Assembly: GCA_017468395.1 (NCBI GenBank)
Contig: JAFUIR010000005.1
Coordinates: 1-64,000, forward strand
Length of the DNA stretch: 64,000 bases
Origin: Lachnospiraceae bacterium
Lineage (GTDB): Bacteria; Bacillota; Clostridia; Lachnospirales; Lachnospiraceae
Direction of reading: 5' to 3'
Shown here: positions 17,764-26,503 of the stretch, one piece after another
How positions within the stretch are numbered: position 1 is the stretch's first letter
How the letters are laid out: each line of letters begins with the position of its first letter
Notes under the pieces: generated by a model
Seen by the model: only the letters and a program-made list of their open reading frames with translations
What the model was told of the DNA's origin: nothing
Database searches by the model: none
Made by a program: the position numbers and the translations under genes

Positions 17764-17955
17764 ATGGCAGAGATTACAAAGGAAATGACAATCGGAGAAA
17801 TCCTGAGAACAAAACCTGAGGTTGCCCCGGTTCTTTTGGACATGGGAATGCATTGTCTGGGATGTCCTTCAGCACAGATGGAATCTTTGGAGCAGGCAGC
17901 AATGGTTCACGGAATGGATATTGATGTGTTGATGTCAAAAATCAACGCTCTGTAA
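17764..17955 (+). CDS. DUF1858 domain-containing protein
   Basis: The protein has 63 aa: [20 protein letters not shown], then [19 protein letters not shown]. This is the DUF1858 fold with a CxxC pair at residues 36-39, found alone or at the N-terminus of hybrid-cluster and related redox proteins. It probably binds a metal or Fe-S cluster, or acts in redox sensing. Strong SD AAGGAGG. It is divergently transcribed from pflB, which hints at a link with anaerobic metabolism, but no partner gene is adjacent. Confidence 0.9.
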   Translation: MAEITKEMTIGEILRTKPEVAPVLLDMGMHCLGCPSAQMESLEQAAMVHGMDIDVLMSKINAL

Positions 17956-17964
17956 AAAAGAAAA

Positions 17965-17998
17965 GGCTTTTGTCATGGTTGACAGAAGCCGTTTTTTG
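17965..17998 (+). terminator. Terminator between the DUF1858 gene and mecA (probably bidirectional)
   Basis: The GGCTTTTGTCA/TGACAGAAGCC stem (11 bp, one wobble) with a TGGT loop is followed by a T run. The complementary strand also ends in a T-rich tract. Confidence 0.85.
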
Positions 17999-17999
17999 A

Positions 18000-18764
18000 T
18001 TAGTTCATTTTCGCCAATGCATTAAGGGCATCGGAAGCAATCAGTGGTGCAAAGTGTTCCTCTAAATAGAAACGGTTTGCCTGATGGAATTTTTTGGCAA
18101 TCCCGTATTCGGAAAGCACATTGCAGACCCGGTTGAATTCCGAAGGAGTATGCCCACCTTTGGAAATTACCAGAAGATATTGGTTTTCACGCTCGTCTTT
18201 ATATAAAGAATTTTCAGCGCGGTAACTTTCGGACAAAATGCCGGAAAGGCGGATTAATTTATTCAGGGAATCAAATACAAAAATTCGGGTCATGTCGGAA
18301 TCCGTTTGTTTATCGGGCTCCGGACTGTTTGCGGTGTCATTCGCAGGTTTGTTTTCGGTTTCATTAATTGCTTTTTTTGTTTCGTGGATTTTTTTGAAAA
18401 GATCCAGAACTTCGTCGGCGGCTCCGGAGAGACCGTCAATCACTTCCTCCAAGCCTTTTTCGGACTCATCGTGTACAGAAGGGGCAAATTTGGAAAAACG
18501 GGTGTCCAATTCTTCCGGATCTTCCACCTTTGTGATAATGAGTACAATGCACTCGGAATTGATGGGAATTGCTTCTATCATCAGAGGAATATCCTCTGCT
18601 TCAAAACCAAATTCGTAAGACGCCTGCTGCATCATATCACGGAACAGGTTTTTGGCTTTTTCACTTCCGTAAGCCAGTTCGCTGATTTTTAATTCGCGGT
18701 TTGCAAGGTCTTCGCGAGTCAAAGTACAACGGATTTGGTTTTCGTTCATTTTTTCTATTTTCAT
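18000..18764 (-). CDS. mecA: Adaptor protein MecA
   Basis: The protein has 254 aa. The MecA N-terminal domain (MKIEKMNENQIRCTLTREDL, then ELAYGSEKAKNLFRDMMQQA) binds substrates. A low-complexity linker (residues 110-155, E/N/P/S-rich) follows, and a C-terminal ClpC-binding domain (about 160-250, with FDSLNKLIRLS and YLEEH). It targets proteins to ClpCP. No competence genes are close, so the substrates are unknown. The start Met is preceded by AAGGACGTGATAAC. It has its own promoter at 18843-18871. Confidence 0.93.
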   Translation of the reverse strand: MKIEKMNENQIRCTLTREDLANRELKISELAYGSEKAKNLFRDMMQQASYEFGFEAEDIPLMIEAIPINSECIVLIITKVEDPEELDTRFSKFAPSVHDESEKGLEEVIDGLSGAADEVLDLFKKIHETKKAINETENKPANDTANSPEPDKQTDSDMTRIFVFDSLNKLIRLSGILSESYRAENSLYKDERENQYLLVISKGGHTPSEFNRVCNVLSEYGIAKKFHQANRFYLEEHFAPLIASDALNALAKMN

Positions 18765-18842
18765 GTTATCACGTCCTTACTGTTCAGATACTGCAATGAC
18801 ACTGTTTTATGACGGAAATCCTTGTAAAATCTGAATAAAAGT

Positions 18843-18871
18843 ATATTATACTTTTCCGGCTTTTAAGTCAA
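18843..18871 (-). promoter_or_regulatory. Promoter of mecA
   Basis: On the minus strand, -35 is TTGACT (18866-18871), with a 17-bp spacer and a -10 of TAATAT (18843-18848); TATAAT two bases upstream of that is an alternative. Confidence 0.65.
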
Positions 18872-18930
18872 TACCACTGCGAGAGTTTAATGTTTTTTAA
18901 TATTTAAAATGATGAAAAAAATATTTTCGC

Positions 18931-18959
18931 TTGAAAAAACGATGAAAGTGCTATATAAT
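18931..18959 (+). promoter_or_regulatory. Promoter of the 18.97 kb RNA
   Basis: The -35 is TTGAAA (18931-18936), with a 17-bp spacer and a consensus -10 TATAAT (18954-18959). The predicted start at about 18966 coincides with the first base of the closing stem below. Confidence 0.8.
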
Positions 18960-18965
18960 TGTCTT

Positions 18966-19206
18966 CAAGAGATGCCTTCGGTAATCGGTACAAGAAGGAG
19001 GCACTGTTTATATTATTATATTCTAAACTCTTCTAAAGTGTTTTAAGCAATCTATTTGGATCTAAAATTCTCATTCATCAAGTTAGTATTATGAATGTCT
19101 TACAAGCTTATGTGCTTGGTCTGAGATCAAATTTTTCCAAATGTAAAAATCAACGTTTTAATTCAATCTAAGGTAGTAATTTTGTGTACAGCTATGGCAT
19201 CTCTTT
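18966..19206 (+). ncRNA. Candidate structured noncoding RNA of about 240 nt
   Basis: A 10-bp closing stem pairs AAGAGATGCC (18967-18976) with GGCATCTCTT (19196-19205) directly downstream of a strong promoter. Inside are GTACA/TGTAC (18988-18992/19185-19189), TTTGGATCT/AGATCAAA with one bulge (19055-19063/19124-19131), CATTCAT/ATGAATG (19072-19078/19091-19097) and CAAGC/GCTTG (19103-19107/19114-19118). There is no long ORF. The branched layout does not fit 6S, tmRNA, SRP or RNase P RNA as I know them. It ends about 70 nt before a small ORF, so a leader role is the alternative. Confidence 0.5.
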
Positions 19207-19276
19207 ATTTATTGTACCCAATATATCACGAATCCTTCTTTTGGCGGGTGCAATTTTGTGAAAGGAGGTTATTTCA

Positions 19277-19489
19277 TTGTGTAAAGGTGAAAAACAGGTT
19301 CTGAAAGAAAATCTTGAAATTATGTGCAGAAACGGTGTGGCACTGTTTTTGGAAGGGGAACCTTCCACGCCCGGAGAAATCATCGGAAAATGTGTGGGTG
19401 AGGACAGTATGTACATGGCAGATTATGTGCTTAATGAAGAAGGGTATCTGACAGAACTGAGATATGACCTCGTGTCTGTCTGGAAATAA
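19277..19489 (+). CDS. Hypothetical protein, 74 aa
   Basis: The ORF starts with TTG 8 nt after a perfect AAAGGAGG and encodes MCKGEKQVLKENLEIMCRNG and, near the end, YVLNEEGYLTELRYDL. It is acidic and soluble, with two Cys near the start and one in the middle (GKCVGED). I recognise no family. The strong SD and good codon pattern support expression. It lies downstream of the 240-nt RNA and could share its transcript. Confidence 0.65.
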   Translation: MCKGEKQVLKENLEIMCRNGVALFLEGEPSTPGEIIGKCVGEDSMYMADYVLNEEGYLTELRYDLVSVWK

Positions 19490-19507
19490 GAAGCACATGT
19501 CAGTGTG

Positions 19508-19558
19508 GGCGGAAAGCAGGGTAAATCAGAGTGCCTCTCTATGCGAAGGCTTTCCGCC
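19508..19558 (+). other. Strong hairpin in the leader region of the GH18 gene
   Basis: GGCGGAAAGC (19508-19517) and GCTTTCCGCC (19549-19558) form a perfect 10-bp stem enclosing 31 nt, with an internal AGAG-TGC-CTCT mini-hairpin. No T run follows. It may be a terminator remnant, a processing site or a small RNA element. Confidence 0.5.
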
Positions 19559-19617
19559 GTCCCAGAAGAACAGGATTTTCTTAAAAGAAATTTAAGGGGA
19601 TTTTGTCAAATTAAGTA

Positions 19618-19646
19618 ATGACGATAACACAATAGTTTGTTATAAT
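19618..19646 (+). promoter_or_regulatory. Promoter of the GH18/SH3 gene
   Basis: The -35 is ATGACG (19618-19623), with a 17-bp spacer and a consensus -10 TATAAT (19641-19646), 26 bp before the ATG. Confidence 0.65.
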
Positions 19647-19671
19647 AAGGACGTTGGAAAGGAGCAGTGCC

Positions 19672-21390
19672 ATGAAAAAAGCCATCACAGTTGTACTAGC
19701 CATTGTTCTTATTGTAATTATTGCCTGGTTTACATTCGGCAGAAAGGTTGCGGAAAAGTATACGTATTCCGACGAGAGAGCCGATTTATATGAATATTTT
19801 AATTTGTTGAAAGAGGAAGAAGTTGCTGTTATTTTACAGAACGAAATGATTGAGGAAAAAGCAATTCTTTTGGACGGAGTATGCTATTTTGATTTGGCTA
19901 CCGTGCAGAAGTATTTTAATGAGCGTTTTTATGTGGATGAGACAGAGGAGTTGATTCTTTATACCACGCCTACGGAGGTTATCCGCACGGTTTCCGGAAC
20001 CGGTGTTTACGAGATGGGTGGGGAGAAAAAAGACGCAGGATACAGATTGACACTTACAAGGGTGTCGGGAGAAAATACGATTTATTACATTGCGGTTGAC
20101 TATATTCAGGAGTTTACCAATTTTTCTTATGAATTGTATACAGAGCCCAATCGCATGCAGATTTATATGGAGTGGCCGGAAAGAACGGTTGCGGATGTGG
20201 CAAAGGACAGTGCGGTAAGAAAACTGGGAGGAATCAAAAGTCCTATTCTTTCCGATGTAAAGACCGGTGATAAACTGGTAATACTGGAAAAGATGGAGAC
20301 ATGGTGTGAAGTAAAAACTGAGGATGGCTACATCGGATATATTGAAAATAAAATGCTGGAAAATGAGCGAATGGAAACGCCTAAGCCGGTAACAGATTAT
20401 GAAGTGCCGGAATATACTGCGCTTACGAGAGAGCACAAGATTGCCCTTGGCTGGCATGCTGTGTTAAAGGTTTCAGACAATGACGGAATGGGAGAACTGG
20501 TAGTCAATACAAAGGGCATGAATGTCATTGCGCCTACCTGGTTCAGTTTGTGTGACAATGAGGGGAATTTCCAGAGTTTTGCGTCCCAAGATTATGTGGA
20601 CAAAGCACATGGGGTTGGCTTGGAAGTCTGGGGTGTGCTTGATAATTTTAATTACCGATTGAACAATAAGGCGGATGTGGACAGTGCCAAGATATTATCT
20701 TCAACAACGGTAAGAACAAAGTTGATTGAAAATTTAATGGCGGAAGCTTTAGAGTATGATTTGGACGGAATCAATGTGGATTTGGAAGATATCAAAGAAT
20801 CTTACGGGGAAGATTATGTTCAATTTATGAGAGAAATGTCTATTGCATGTCGTGAAGCGGGGCTTGTGCTGTCTGTAGATATACCGGTTCCTTTTCATTA
20901 CAATGCATATTATGATATTAAAGAGTTGGGTGCTGTTTGCGACTATGTAATCATTATGGGATATGATGAGCATGGTGAGGGTAGTACGCAGGCAGGTTCT
21001 GTTGCGTCTTTAGGGTATGTGACCCAGGGACTGATTAACGCTACAGAGGTAATACCTTCCCATAAGGTTATGAATGCGTTGCCTTTCTACACACGCCTTT
21101 GGACAACGGAAGGCGCCAACGTAAGTAGCCGTGCCTATGGAATGAGGGCGACAAATGGTCTGGTGTCAGACTATGGAATGACGGTTGTTTGGGATGAAGA
21201 AACCAACCAGAATTATGCAAGTTCTGAAATTAATGGTGTGAAATATGAAATGTGGATTGAGGATACCACTTCTATTTTGGCAAAAGTTAATATGATGAAA
21301 AAATATAACCTTGGTGGTGTGGCTGCATGGAGACTGGGATACGAAAAGGCAGACATATGGGAAGTTATTTGGGCATATACATTGGAGTAA
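19672..21390 (+). CDS. Membrane-anchored GH18 glycosidase with SH3 domain
   Basis: The protein has 572 aa. An N-terminal TM anchor (residues 4-23) is followed by a beta-rich region (about 45-165), an SH3-like domain (about 175-225; SPILSDVKTGDKLVILEKME, then DGYIGYIENKML) and a GH18 barrel (about 255-572). The catalytic DxxDxDxE-type motif reads YDLDGINVDLEDI with Glu as acid. Related proteins act on spore cortex or cell-wall peptidoglycan (YaaH/SleL-like N-acetylglucosaminidases). ATG 19672 follows GGAAAGGAGC. The amidase gene next door supports a cell-wall role. Confidence 0.88.
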   Translation: MKKAITVVLAIVLIVIIAWFTFGRKVAEKYTYSDERADLYEYFNLLKEEEVAVILQNEMIEEKAILLDGVCYFDLATVQKYFNERFYVDETEELILYTTPTEVIRTVSGTGVYEMGGEKKDAGYRLTLTRVSGENTIYYIAVDYIQEFTNFSYELYTEPNRMQIYMEWPERTVADVAKDSAVRKLGGIKSPILSDVKTGDKLVILEKMETWCEVKTEDGYIGYIENKMLENERMETPKPVTDYEVPEYTALTREHKIALGWHAVLKVSDNDGMGELVVNTKGMNVIAPTWFSLCDNEGNFQSFASQDYVDKAHGVGLEVWGVLDNFNYRLNNKADVDSAKILSSTTVRTKLIENLMAEALEYDLDGINVDLEDIKESYGEDYVQFMREMSIACREAGLVLSVDIPVPFHYNAYYDIKELGAVCDYVIIMGYDEHGEGSTQAGSVASLGYVTQGLINATEVIPSHKVMNALPFYTRLWTTEGANVSSRAYGMRATNGLVSDYGMTVVWDEETNQNYASSEINGVKYEMWIEDTTSILAKVNMMKKYNLGGVAAWRLGYEKADIWEVIWAYTLE

Positions 21391-21414
21391 AAGAATAACG
21401 GACAGTGTATAAGC

Positions 21415-22140
21415 ATGACAGAAAAAAAAGAAGCGGTTTTTTCTGGAATATTAAAAATTTTAGTGATGGCCATGGTCTTTTGTGTGGCTCTTTTGGCGGC
21501 AAATAAGGAGCCGAAGGAAAGTGCCTCTGAAAAAGTTGCGAAAAAAGAAAATTGGCCGGTAGTTGTATTGGATGCAGGGCACGGCGGTAATGACCCGGGA
21601 AAAGTAGGCATTAACGGTGCGCTGGAGAAAGAGGTAAATTTGCAGATTGCAAGTATATTGCAAAAGTTTTTAGAGGCCAATGATATACAAGTGGTAATGA
21701 CCCGGACAGAGGATGCAGGGCTTTACGATGAGGATGCTTCCAATAAAAAAGTGCAGGATATGAAGCGCAGAATTGCGCTGATAGAGGAAGCAAATCCGCT
21801 TTTGGTGGTAAGTATCCATCAGAACAGTTATCAGGAAGAGTATGCAAAAGGCGCCCAGGTATTTTACTATACCGGCAGTACAGAAGGGCAGGCCTTGGCG
21901 GATAAAATACAGACCAGATTAATTCAGGATGTTGATCCCCAAAATCATAGACAGATTAAGGCAAATGACAGTTATTATCTTTTGAAAAAGACGGGGAAAC
22001 CCATAGTAATAGTGGAGTGTGGTTTTTTGTCAAACAGCGAAGAGGCAAAAAAACTTGTTACGCCCCTGTATCAGGAAAAAATGGCTTGGGCCATTCATTT
22101 GGGAATCATACAATATATAAATGAAACGGAAAAGGAATGA
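21415..22140 (+). CDS. N-acetylmuramoyl-L-alanine amidase (Amidase_3, CwlD-like)
   Basis: The protein has 241 aa. An N-terminal TM or signal anchor (about 9-28) is followed by an Amidase_3 domain. Zinc ligands are His in VVLDAGHGGNDPG, Glu in ALEKEVNL and His in VVSIHQNSY; the catalytic Glu lies in IVIVECGFLSN. It cleaves the bond between muramic acid and the stem peptide outside the membrane. It lies 24 bp after the GH18 gene and its stop overlaps the next ATG by 4 bp, so the three genes are likely one operon. Confidence 0.92.
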   Translation: MTEKKEAVFSGILKILVMAMVFCVALLAANKEPKESASEKVAKKENWPVVVLDAGHGGNDPGKVGINGALEKEVNLQIASILQKFLEANDIQVVMTRTEDAGLYDEDASNKKVQDMKRRIALIEEANPLLVVSIHQNSYQEEYAKGAQVFYYTGSTEGQALADKIQTRLIQDVDPQNHRQIKANDSYYLLKKTGKPIVIVECGFLSNSEEAKKLVTPLYQEKMAWAIHLGIIQYINETEKE

Positions 22141-23678
22141 TGGGCAACTGGAAGAAAAAACTAAGTGCATATAATTGGGAAAAAACAGCGTTTTATTGTG
22201 TCATGGCACTTCTTTGTGTGTTACTGGTGTATCATGCGCAGTTTGGGGATGTTTTCAGTAATTATGAACTTGGAAAAGTACTGGTGTCCGGCGGGATTTT
22301 GAAGTGGTTGTATACTATAGCGGTACTCGCAGTGGTGTCCGTGGCAGCTTTTTGTATATTAAAGAAAAATTTGCGTCTGGAGATGCAATATCTCATATTG
22401 GCAGGGGTTATGGGGGCGTTCTATTTATTTGCTCTTCCGTATAACTCCGTGCCGGATGAACATGCTCATTTTTTGAGAATATACTCTGTTACGGAAGGAT
22501 ATTTACTGTGTGACAAAGCGGAAGTTGACGGAAACGAGGGTGTGGGCGGTGCCATAATGGACAGTAACCTTCCGGACTATAATGTTTGGACTGATTATGC
22601 GGGAACCATGGAACTGGCTCAAATGGATACCGATAAAGAAAACGGCAGTTGGTACAGTTTTCCGGGGGCGGCTTTGTATGCTCCGGTGTCTTATACCCCG
22701 CAGGTAATAGGGATGTCCGTTGCGAAATTGTTTACGGATAATGTGCTTTTGCTGATTTATGCAGGGCGGATAGGCGGTTATTTGTTCACATTGTTTGCAG
22801 TATATATGGGAATAAAAGTACTTCCTTTCAAAAAGCATATTTTGTTTTTGGTGACGCTGATGCCCACTTTTATGCAGGAGGCAGTTTCCCTTGCCAGCGA
22901 TTCTTTTACTAATGCAATCAGTATTCTTTTGTTATCTTATGTGTTATATTTGGCGGCGCAAAAGGAGACAGTTGGAAAAAAAGAGATTATTATACTTAGT
23001 GTTTTATGTATATGTATGACGTTGTGTAAAATTGTATACCTGCCCTTGATTTTTTCTGTGTTTATGATTCCGGCAGAAAAGATGGGGGGCAAAAAACGGT
23101 ATTTTAAAATATTTGGTGCCGTTGCAGGGGTGGCGGTCATTGTGAATTTGCTTTGGCTGGCGCTGGCGTCCGGTTATCTGATGGAATTCAGGCCGGGAGT
23201 GGATAGCGGGCAGCAGGTAATGTTTGTACTGAGTAATCCCGTGAAGTTTTTGGATATTTGTTATTCTACTTATTTGCAACAGGCCGAAGAGTTTTTGCAT
23301 TATATGTGCGGGGCCTATTTCCAAGTGCCGCGAGTTTTGATTTTTGTATATTTACTGTTGATTTTGGCGGGAAGCACTTTATATAGCGAAAATTCCGTAA
23401 AACCCACAGTGAAAATATCCAGAATTGCATTGCTGCTTGTGCTTGCGGTTATTGCATTAATCAGTGCCAGTTTGTATGTGCAGTGGACATCGGTAGGGGC
23501 CAATCAAATTGAGGGTATACAGGGAAGATATTTTATTCCGCTTATTATGCTTTTGCCGCTTGTTTTGCCAAAGATAGAATACAAAAAGACACTTTCCGGA
23601 TACCATGAATATGTATTATGTTTTGTGGCTTATACCGGTTGTGTGGTATTGCAGAGAATTATGATAAATTCACTATAA
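22137..23678 (+). CDS. DUF2142 family polytopic membrane protein
   Basis: The protein has 513 aa with about 10-12 hydrophobic segments. The DUF2142 signature includes YNSVPDEHAHFLRIYSVTEG after the second TM helix and VSLASDSFTNAISILLLSY in the middle. DUF2142 proteins resemble membrane glycosyltransferases of the GT-C type, and the acidic PDE-H loop is consistent with that, but activity is not established. ATG overlaps the amidase stop (ATGA), indicating translational coupling. It may handle a cell-surface glycan alongside the adjacent wall hydrolases. Confidence 0.85.
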   Translation: MMGNWKKKLSAYNWEKTAFYCVMALLCVLLVYHAQFGDVFSNYELGKVLVSGGILKWLYTIAVLAVVSVAAFCILKKNLRLEMQYLILAGVMGAFYLFALPYNSVPDEHAHFLRIYSVTEGYLLCDKAEVDGNEGVGGAIMDSNLPDYNVWTDYAGTMELAQMDTDKENGSWYSFPGAALYAPVSYTPQVIGMSVAKLFTDNVLLLIYAGRIGGYLFTLFAVYMGIKVLPFKKHILFLVTLMPTFMQEAVSLASDSFTNAISILLLSYVLYLAAQKETVGKKEIIILSVLCICMTLCKIVYLPLIFSVFMIPAEKMGGKKRYFKIFGAVAGVAVIVNLLWLALASGYLMEFRPGVDSGQQVMFVLSNPVKFLDICYSTYLQQAEEFLHYMCGAYFQVPRVLIFVYLLLILAGSTLYSENSVKPTVKISRIALLLVLAVIALISASLYVQWTSVGANQIEGIQGRYFIPLIMLLPLVLPKIEYKKTLSGYHEYVLCFVAYTGCVVLQRIMINSL

Positions 23679-23696
23679 ATTTGAAGAGGAATTGAA

Positions 23697-24746
23697 GTGA
23701 AAACAAAGTTAGTTACGGTTATAGAAGAGGATAAACAAAGAGAGGTTTTGCCGGAAGCAGGAAAAATACTGCAAGAAGGCGGTTTGGTTGCGTTTCCGAC
23801 GGAGACGGTATACGGGCTGGGCGGAGATGCGCTGAACCCGGATTCTTCCAGAAAGATTTATGCAGCAAAAGGACGTCCTTCCGACAATCCTTTGATTGTG
23901 CACATATGCTGTATGGAAGATTTAGAACCCATTGTGCAGGAAATTCCGGAAGCGGCAAAAAAACTGGCGGACCGGTTTTGGCCGGGACCCTTGACTATGA
24001 TTTTGAAAAAAACGGAAAAAGTACCTTATGAAACTACGGGCGGACTCGATACAGTAGCTGTGCGTATGCCGGACAACCCCATTGCCTTGGGACTGATTAG
24101 GGCAGCGGGGGGATATGTGGCGGCGCCAAGCGCCAACATATCGGGAAAGCCAAGCCCTACACTTGCCAAGTATGTTATGGAAGATATGGATGGCAGGATT
24201 GACATGATTTTGGACGGAGGAACGTTGGGAATCGGTTTGGAGTCCACGATTGTGGATTTGACCGGCGAGATGCCGGAAATCTTAAGACCGGGATATATTA
24301 CCAAGGAAATGCTGGAGGAAGTTTTGGGTAAGGTGGAAACGGACAAGACAATTTTGAGTCTTGACAGTAAAACGCCGCCCAAAGCACCGGGAATGAAATA
24401 CCGGCACTACGCACCATCAGGAGAATTGACGGTGGTATGCGGCAGTCAGGAAAAAGTGGTGGAACATATTAACAAGCAATTGGAAAAGGCATGTCTGGAA
24501 GGAAAAAGGACCGGAGTTATCTGTACGGAGGAGACAAAAGAACTTTACAAGGCAGATTTTGTAAAAAGTGCAGGAAAACGTGAAGATGAAGCCAAAATTG
24601 CAAGGGAGTTGTATCGTATCTTAAGAGAGTTCGATGATGAAAAAGTTGAAATTATGTATTCGGAGGCTTTTGATACGGCAGGTATGGGACAGGCTATTAT
24701 GAACCGTCTGCTCAAGGCAGCAGGCCATCATGTAGAATATCTATAA
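23697..24746 (+). CDS. L-threonylcarbamoyladenylate synthase (Sua5/YwlC)
   Basis: The protein has 349 aa. The YrdC/TsaC domain (residues 10-205) shows GGLVAFPTETVYGLGGDA, AAKGRPSDNPLIVH, RFWPGPLTMIL, AAPSANISGKPSPT and GLESTIVDLT. A linker (KAPGMKYRHYAPSGELTV) and the C-terminal Sua5 domain follow. It makes threonylcarbamoyl-AMP from Thr, bicarbonate and ATP for tRNA t6A37 synthesis. GTG start with GAAGAGGAATT upstream, 18 nt after the DUF2142 gene. rpiB and upp follow, as ywlC-ywlF-upp lie near each other in Bacillus. Confidence 0.95.
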   Translation: MKTKLVTVIEEDKQREVLPEAGKILQEGGLVAFPTETVYGLGGDALNPDSSRKIYAAKGRPSDNPLIVHICCMEDLEPIVQEIPEAAKKLADRFWPGPLTMILKKTEKVPYETTGGLDTVAVRMPDNPIALGLIRAAGGYVAAPSANISGKPSPTLAKYVMEDMDGRIDMILDGGTLGIGLESTIVDLTGEMPEILRPGYITKEMLEEVLGKVETDKTILSLDSKTPPKAPGMKYRHYAPSGELTVVCGSQEKVVEHINKQLEKACLEGKRTGVICTEETKELYKADFVKSAGKREDEAKIARELYRILREFDDEKVEIMYSEAFDTAGMGQAIMNRLLKAAGHHVEYL

Positions 24747-24792
24747 AAATAAATTGTAGGGCGGAAGTCTTACCAGAAAGGAAAGAAAAAAG

Positions 24793-25218
24793 ATGATAGC
24801 AATCGGATGTGATCATGGCGGATATGACCTGAAAGTGGAAGTTTTAAAATATTTGGAGGAGAAAGGTCTGGAATATAAAGATTTCGGCTGCATGGACAAG
24901 TCTTCCGTGGATTATCCTATTTACGGACGTGCAGTGGCAGAGGCTGTTGCAGCGGGAAAGTGCGAAAAAGGAATAGTTATCTGCACAACCGGTATCGGTA
25001 TTTCCATCGCCGCAAATAAAGTGCAGGGAATCCGTTGCGCACTTTGCAGTGATACATTGTCTGCAAAGATGACAAGGCTTCATAACGATGCAAATGTGTT
25101 AGCGTTAGGCGGGGGTATGATTGGAACAAATCTGGCATTGGATATTGTGGAAATGTTTTTAAATACTCCTTTTTCAGAGGAAGAAAAACACCAAAGAAGA
25201 GTAAACCTTCTGGTGTAA
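24793..25218 (+). CDS. rpiB: Ribose-5-phosphate isomerase B
   Basis: The protein has 141 aa. RpiB/LacAB fold: MIAIGCDHGGYDLKVEVLKY, the catalytic-Cys loop ICTTGIGISIAANK and ALCSDTLSAKMTRLHNDANV with the substrate-binding Arg/His. It interconverts ribose-5-P and ribulose-5-P. Context between sua5 and upp (as ywlF in Bacillus) favours RpiB over LacB. SD AGAAAGGAAAG. Confidence 0.93.
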   Translation: MIAIGCDHGGYDLKVEVLKYLEEKGLEYKDFGCMDKSSVDYPIYGRAVAEAVAAGKCEKGIVICTTGIGISIAANKVQGIRCALCSDTLSAKMTRLHNDANVLALGGGMIGTNLALDIVEMFLNTPFSEEEKHQRRVNLLV

Positions 25219-25275
25219 GGGAATAAAGAACAGGATAATTGTCAAAATACAAAAAGAGAACAGGGAGGTAGCAAA

Positions 25276-25905
25276 ATGGCTAAAGTAGTAGTTATGGATC
25301 ATCCGTTGATTCAGCACAAAATCGGTTATATCAGAAGAAAGGAAACCGGAACCAAGGACTTCAGACAGACTATCAGCGAGATCGCAATGTTAATCTGTTA
25401 TGAAGCAACCAGAGATTTGCAACTTAGTGATGTGGAGATTGAGACTCCCATTTGTAAGGCTGCGGTAAAAGAATTGAAGGGTAAAAAAATGGCTATTGTT
25501 CCCATTCTCAGAGCGGGTCTTGGAATGGTTGACGGTGTGCTGGAACTGATTCCTGCGGCAAAAGTGGGACACATCGGTCTTTACAGAGACCCGGAAACTT
25601 TGGAACCTGTAGAATATTATTGCAAACTTCCGGCAGATTGTGATGAGCGTGAAGTTTTCGTGGTAGACCCTATGCTTGCTACCGGCGGTTCTTCTGTGGC
25701 AGCTATCCAGATGTTAAAAGATAAGGGCTGCAAAAAAATCCATTTCATGTGTATTATTGCGGCTCCCGAAGGTGTGGAAAAAATGAAAGCTGCTCACCCG
25801 GATGTGGATATGTACATCGGTGCGCTGGATGAAAAATTAAACGACCATGGTTATATTGTGCCCGGACTTGGAGATGCCGGAGACAGAATTTTCGGTACAA
25901 AATAG
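25276..25905 (+). CDS. upp: Uracil phosphoribosyltransferase
   Basis: The protein has 209 aa, the exact family length. It shows [39 protein letters not shown], the PRPP loop [18 protein letters not shown] and the uracil-binding [18 protein letters not shown] end. It salvages uracil to UMP using PRPP. SD GGGAGGT. The dCMP deaminase gene follows in the same direction, so this is a pyrimidine-salvage pair. Confidence 0.98.
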   Translation: MAKVVVMDHPLIQHKIGYIRRKETGTKDFRQTISEIAMLICYEATRDLQLSDVEIETPICKAAVKELKGKKMAIVPILRAGLGMVDGVLELIPAAKVGHIGLYRDPETLEPVEYYCKLPADCDEREVFVVDPMLATGGSSVAAIQMLKDKGCKKIHFMCIIAAPEGVEKMKAAHPDVDMYIGALDEKLNDHGYIVPGLGDAGDRIFGTK

Positions 25906-25967
25906 GCTGCGGGGCAAGGTAAAAACAAGGCACGAAAGACGCACAAAAGCGTAGAAGTGGAGTAGAT

Positions 25968-26468
25968 ATGGCAGAGAAGATGCAAAGCCGTAAAAGACAG
26001 GATTATATCACATGGGATGAGTATTTTATGGGAATTGCACATTTGGCGGGGATGCGTTCCAAGGACCCTAACACACAGGTAGGGGCCTGCATTGTCAGCA
26101 GGGATAATAAAATTTTATCCATGGGTTACAACGGATTTCCCAAAGGATGTTCTGATGATGAATTTCCGTGGGACAGGGAAGGTGACGTGTTAGAGACGAA
26201 ATATCCCTTTGTGACACACAGTGAGTTGAACGCTATTTTAAACTACAGGGGCGGTTCTCTTGAAGGAACAAAATTGTATGTATCATTGTTCCCGTGCAAT
26301 GAGTGTGCAAAGGCCATTATTCAGTCAGGTATTACGGAAATTGTATATGACAGTGATAAGTATGACGGAACGCCCATGAATATTGCGTCAAAAAGGATGT
26401 TTGATGCTGCTGCAGTGAAATACACCCGGTATCAGAAAAACGGACGGAAAATATCATTGGAATTATAA
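25968..26468 (+). CDS. dCMP deaminase (ComEB type)
   Basis: The protein has 166 aa. Zinc-dependent deaminase motifs: HSELNAIL (HxE, with catalytic Glu) and LFPCNECAKAII (PCxxC). NTQVGACIV and GYNGFPKGCSDDEFPWDR are typical of the dCMP deaminase/ComEB group. It turns dCMP into dUMP to feed thymidylate synthesis. ATG 25968 lies in a purine-rich AAGTGGAG context. It is downstream of upp. Confidence 0.9.
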   Translation: MAEKMQSRKRQDYITWDEYFMGIAHLAGMRSKDPNTQVGACIVSRDNKILSMGYNGFPKGCSDDEFPWDREGDVLETKYPFVTHSELNAILNYRGGSLEGTKLYVSLFPCNECAKAIIQSGITEIVYDSDKYDGTPMNIASKRMFDAAAVKYTRYQKNGRKISLEL

Positions 26469-26503
26469 AAGCGATGTAAGAACTTAGGAGAAAGGAGGTT
26501 CCC

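Noticed and set aside
18966-19206. 6S RNA, SRP RNA, RNase P RNA or T-box identity for the 240-nt RNA
   Set aside because: I did not find the 6S central bubble on a single rod, the SRP GGAAG/AGCAGCC core, RNase P P4 conserved bases, or the T-box TGG motif.
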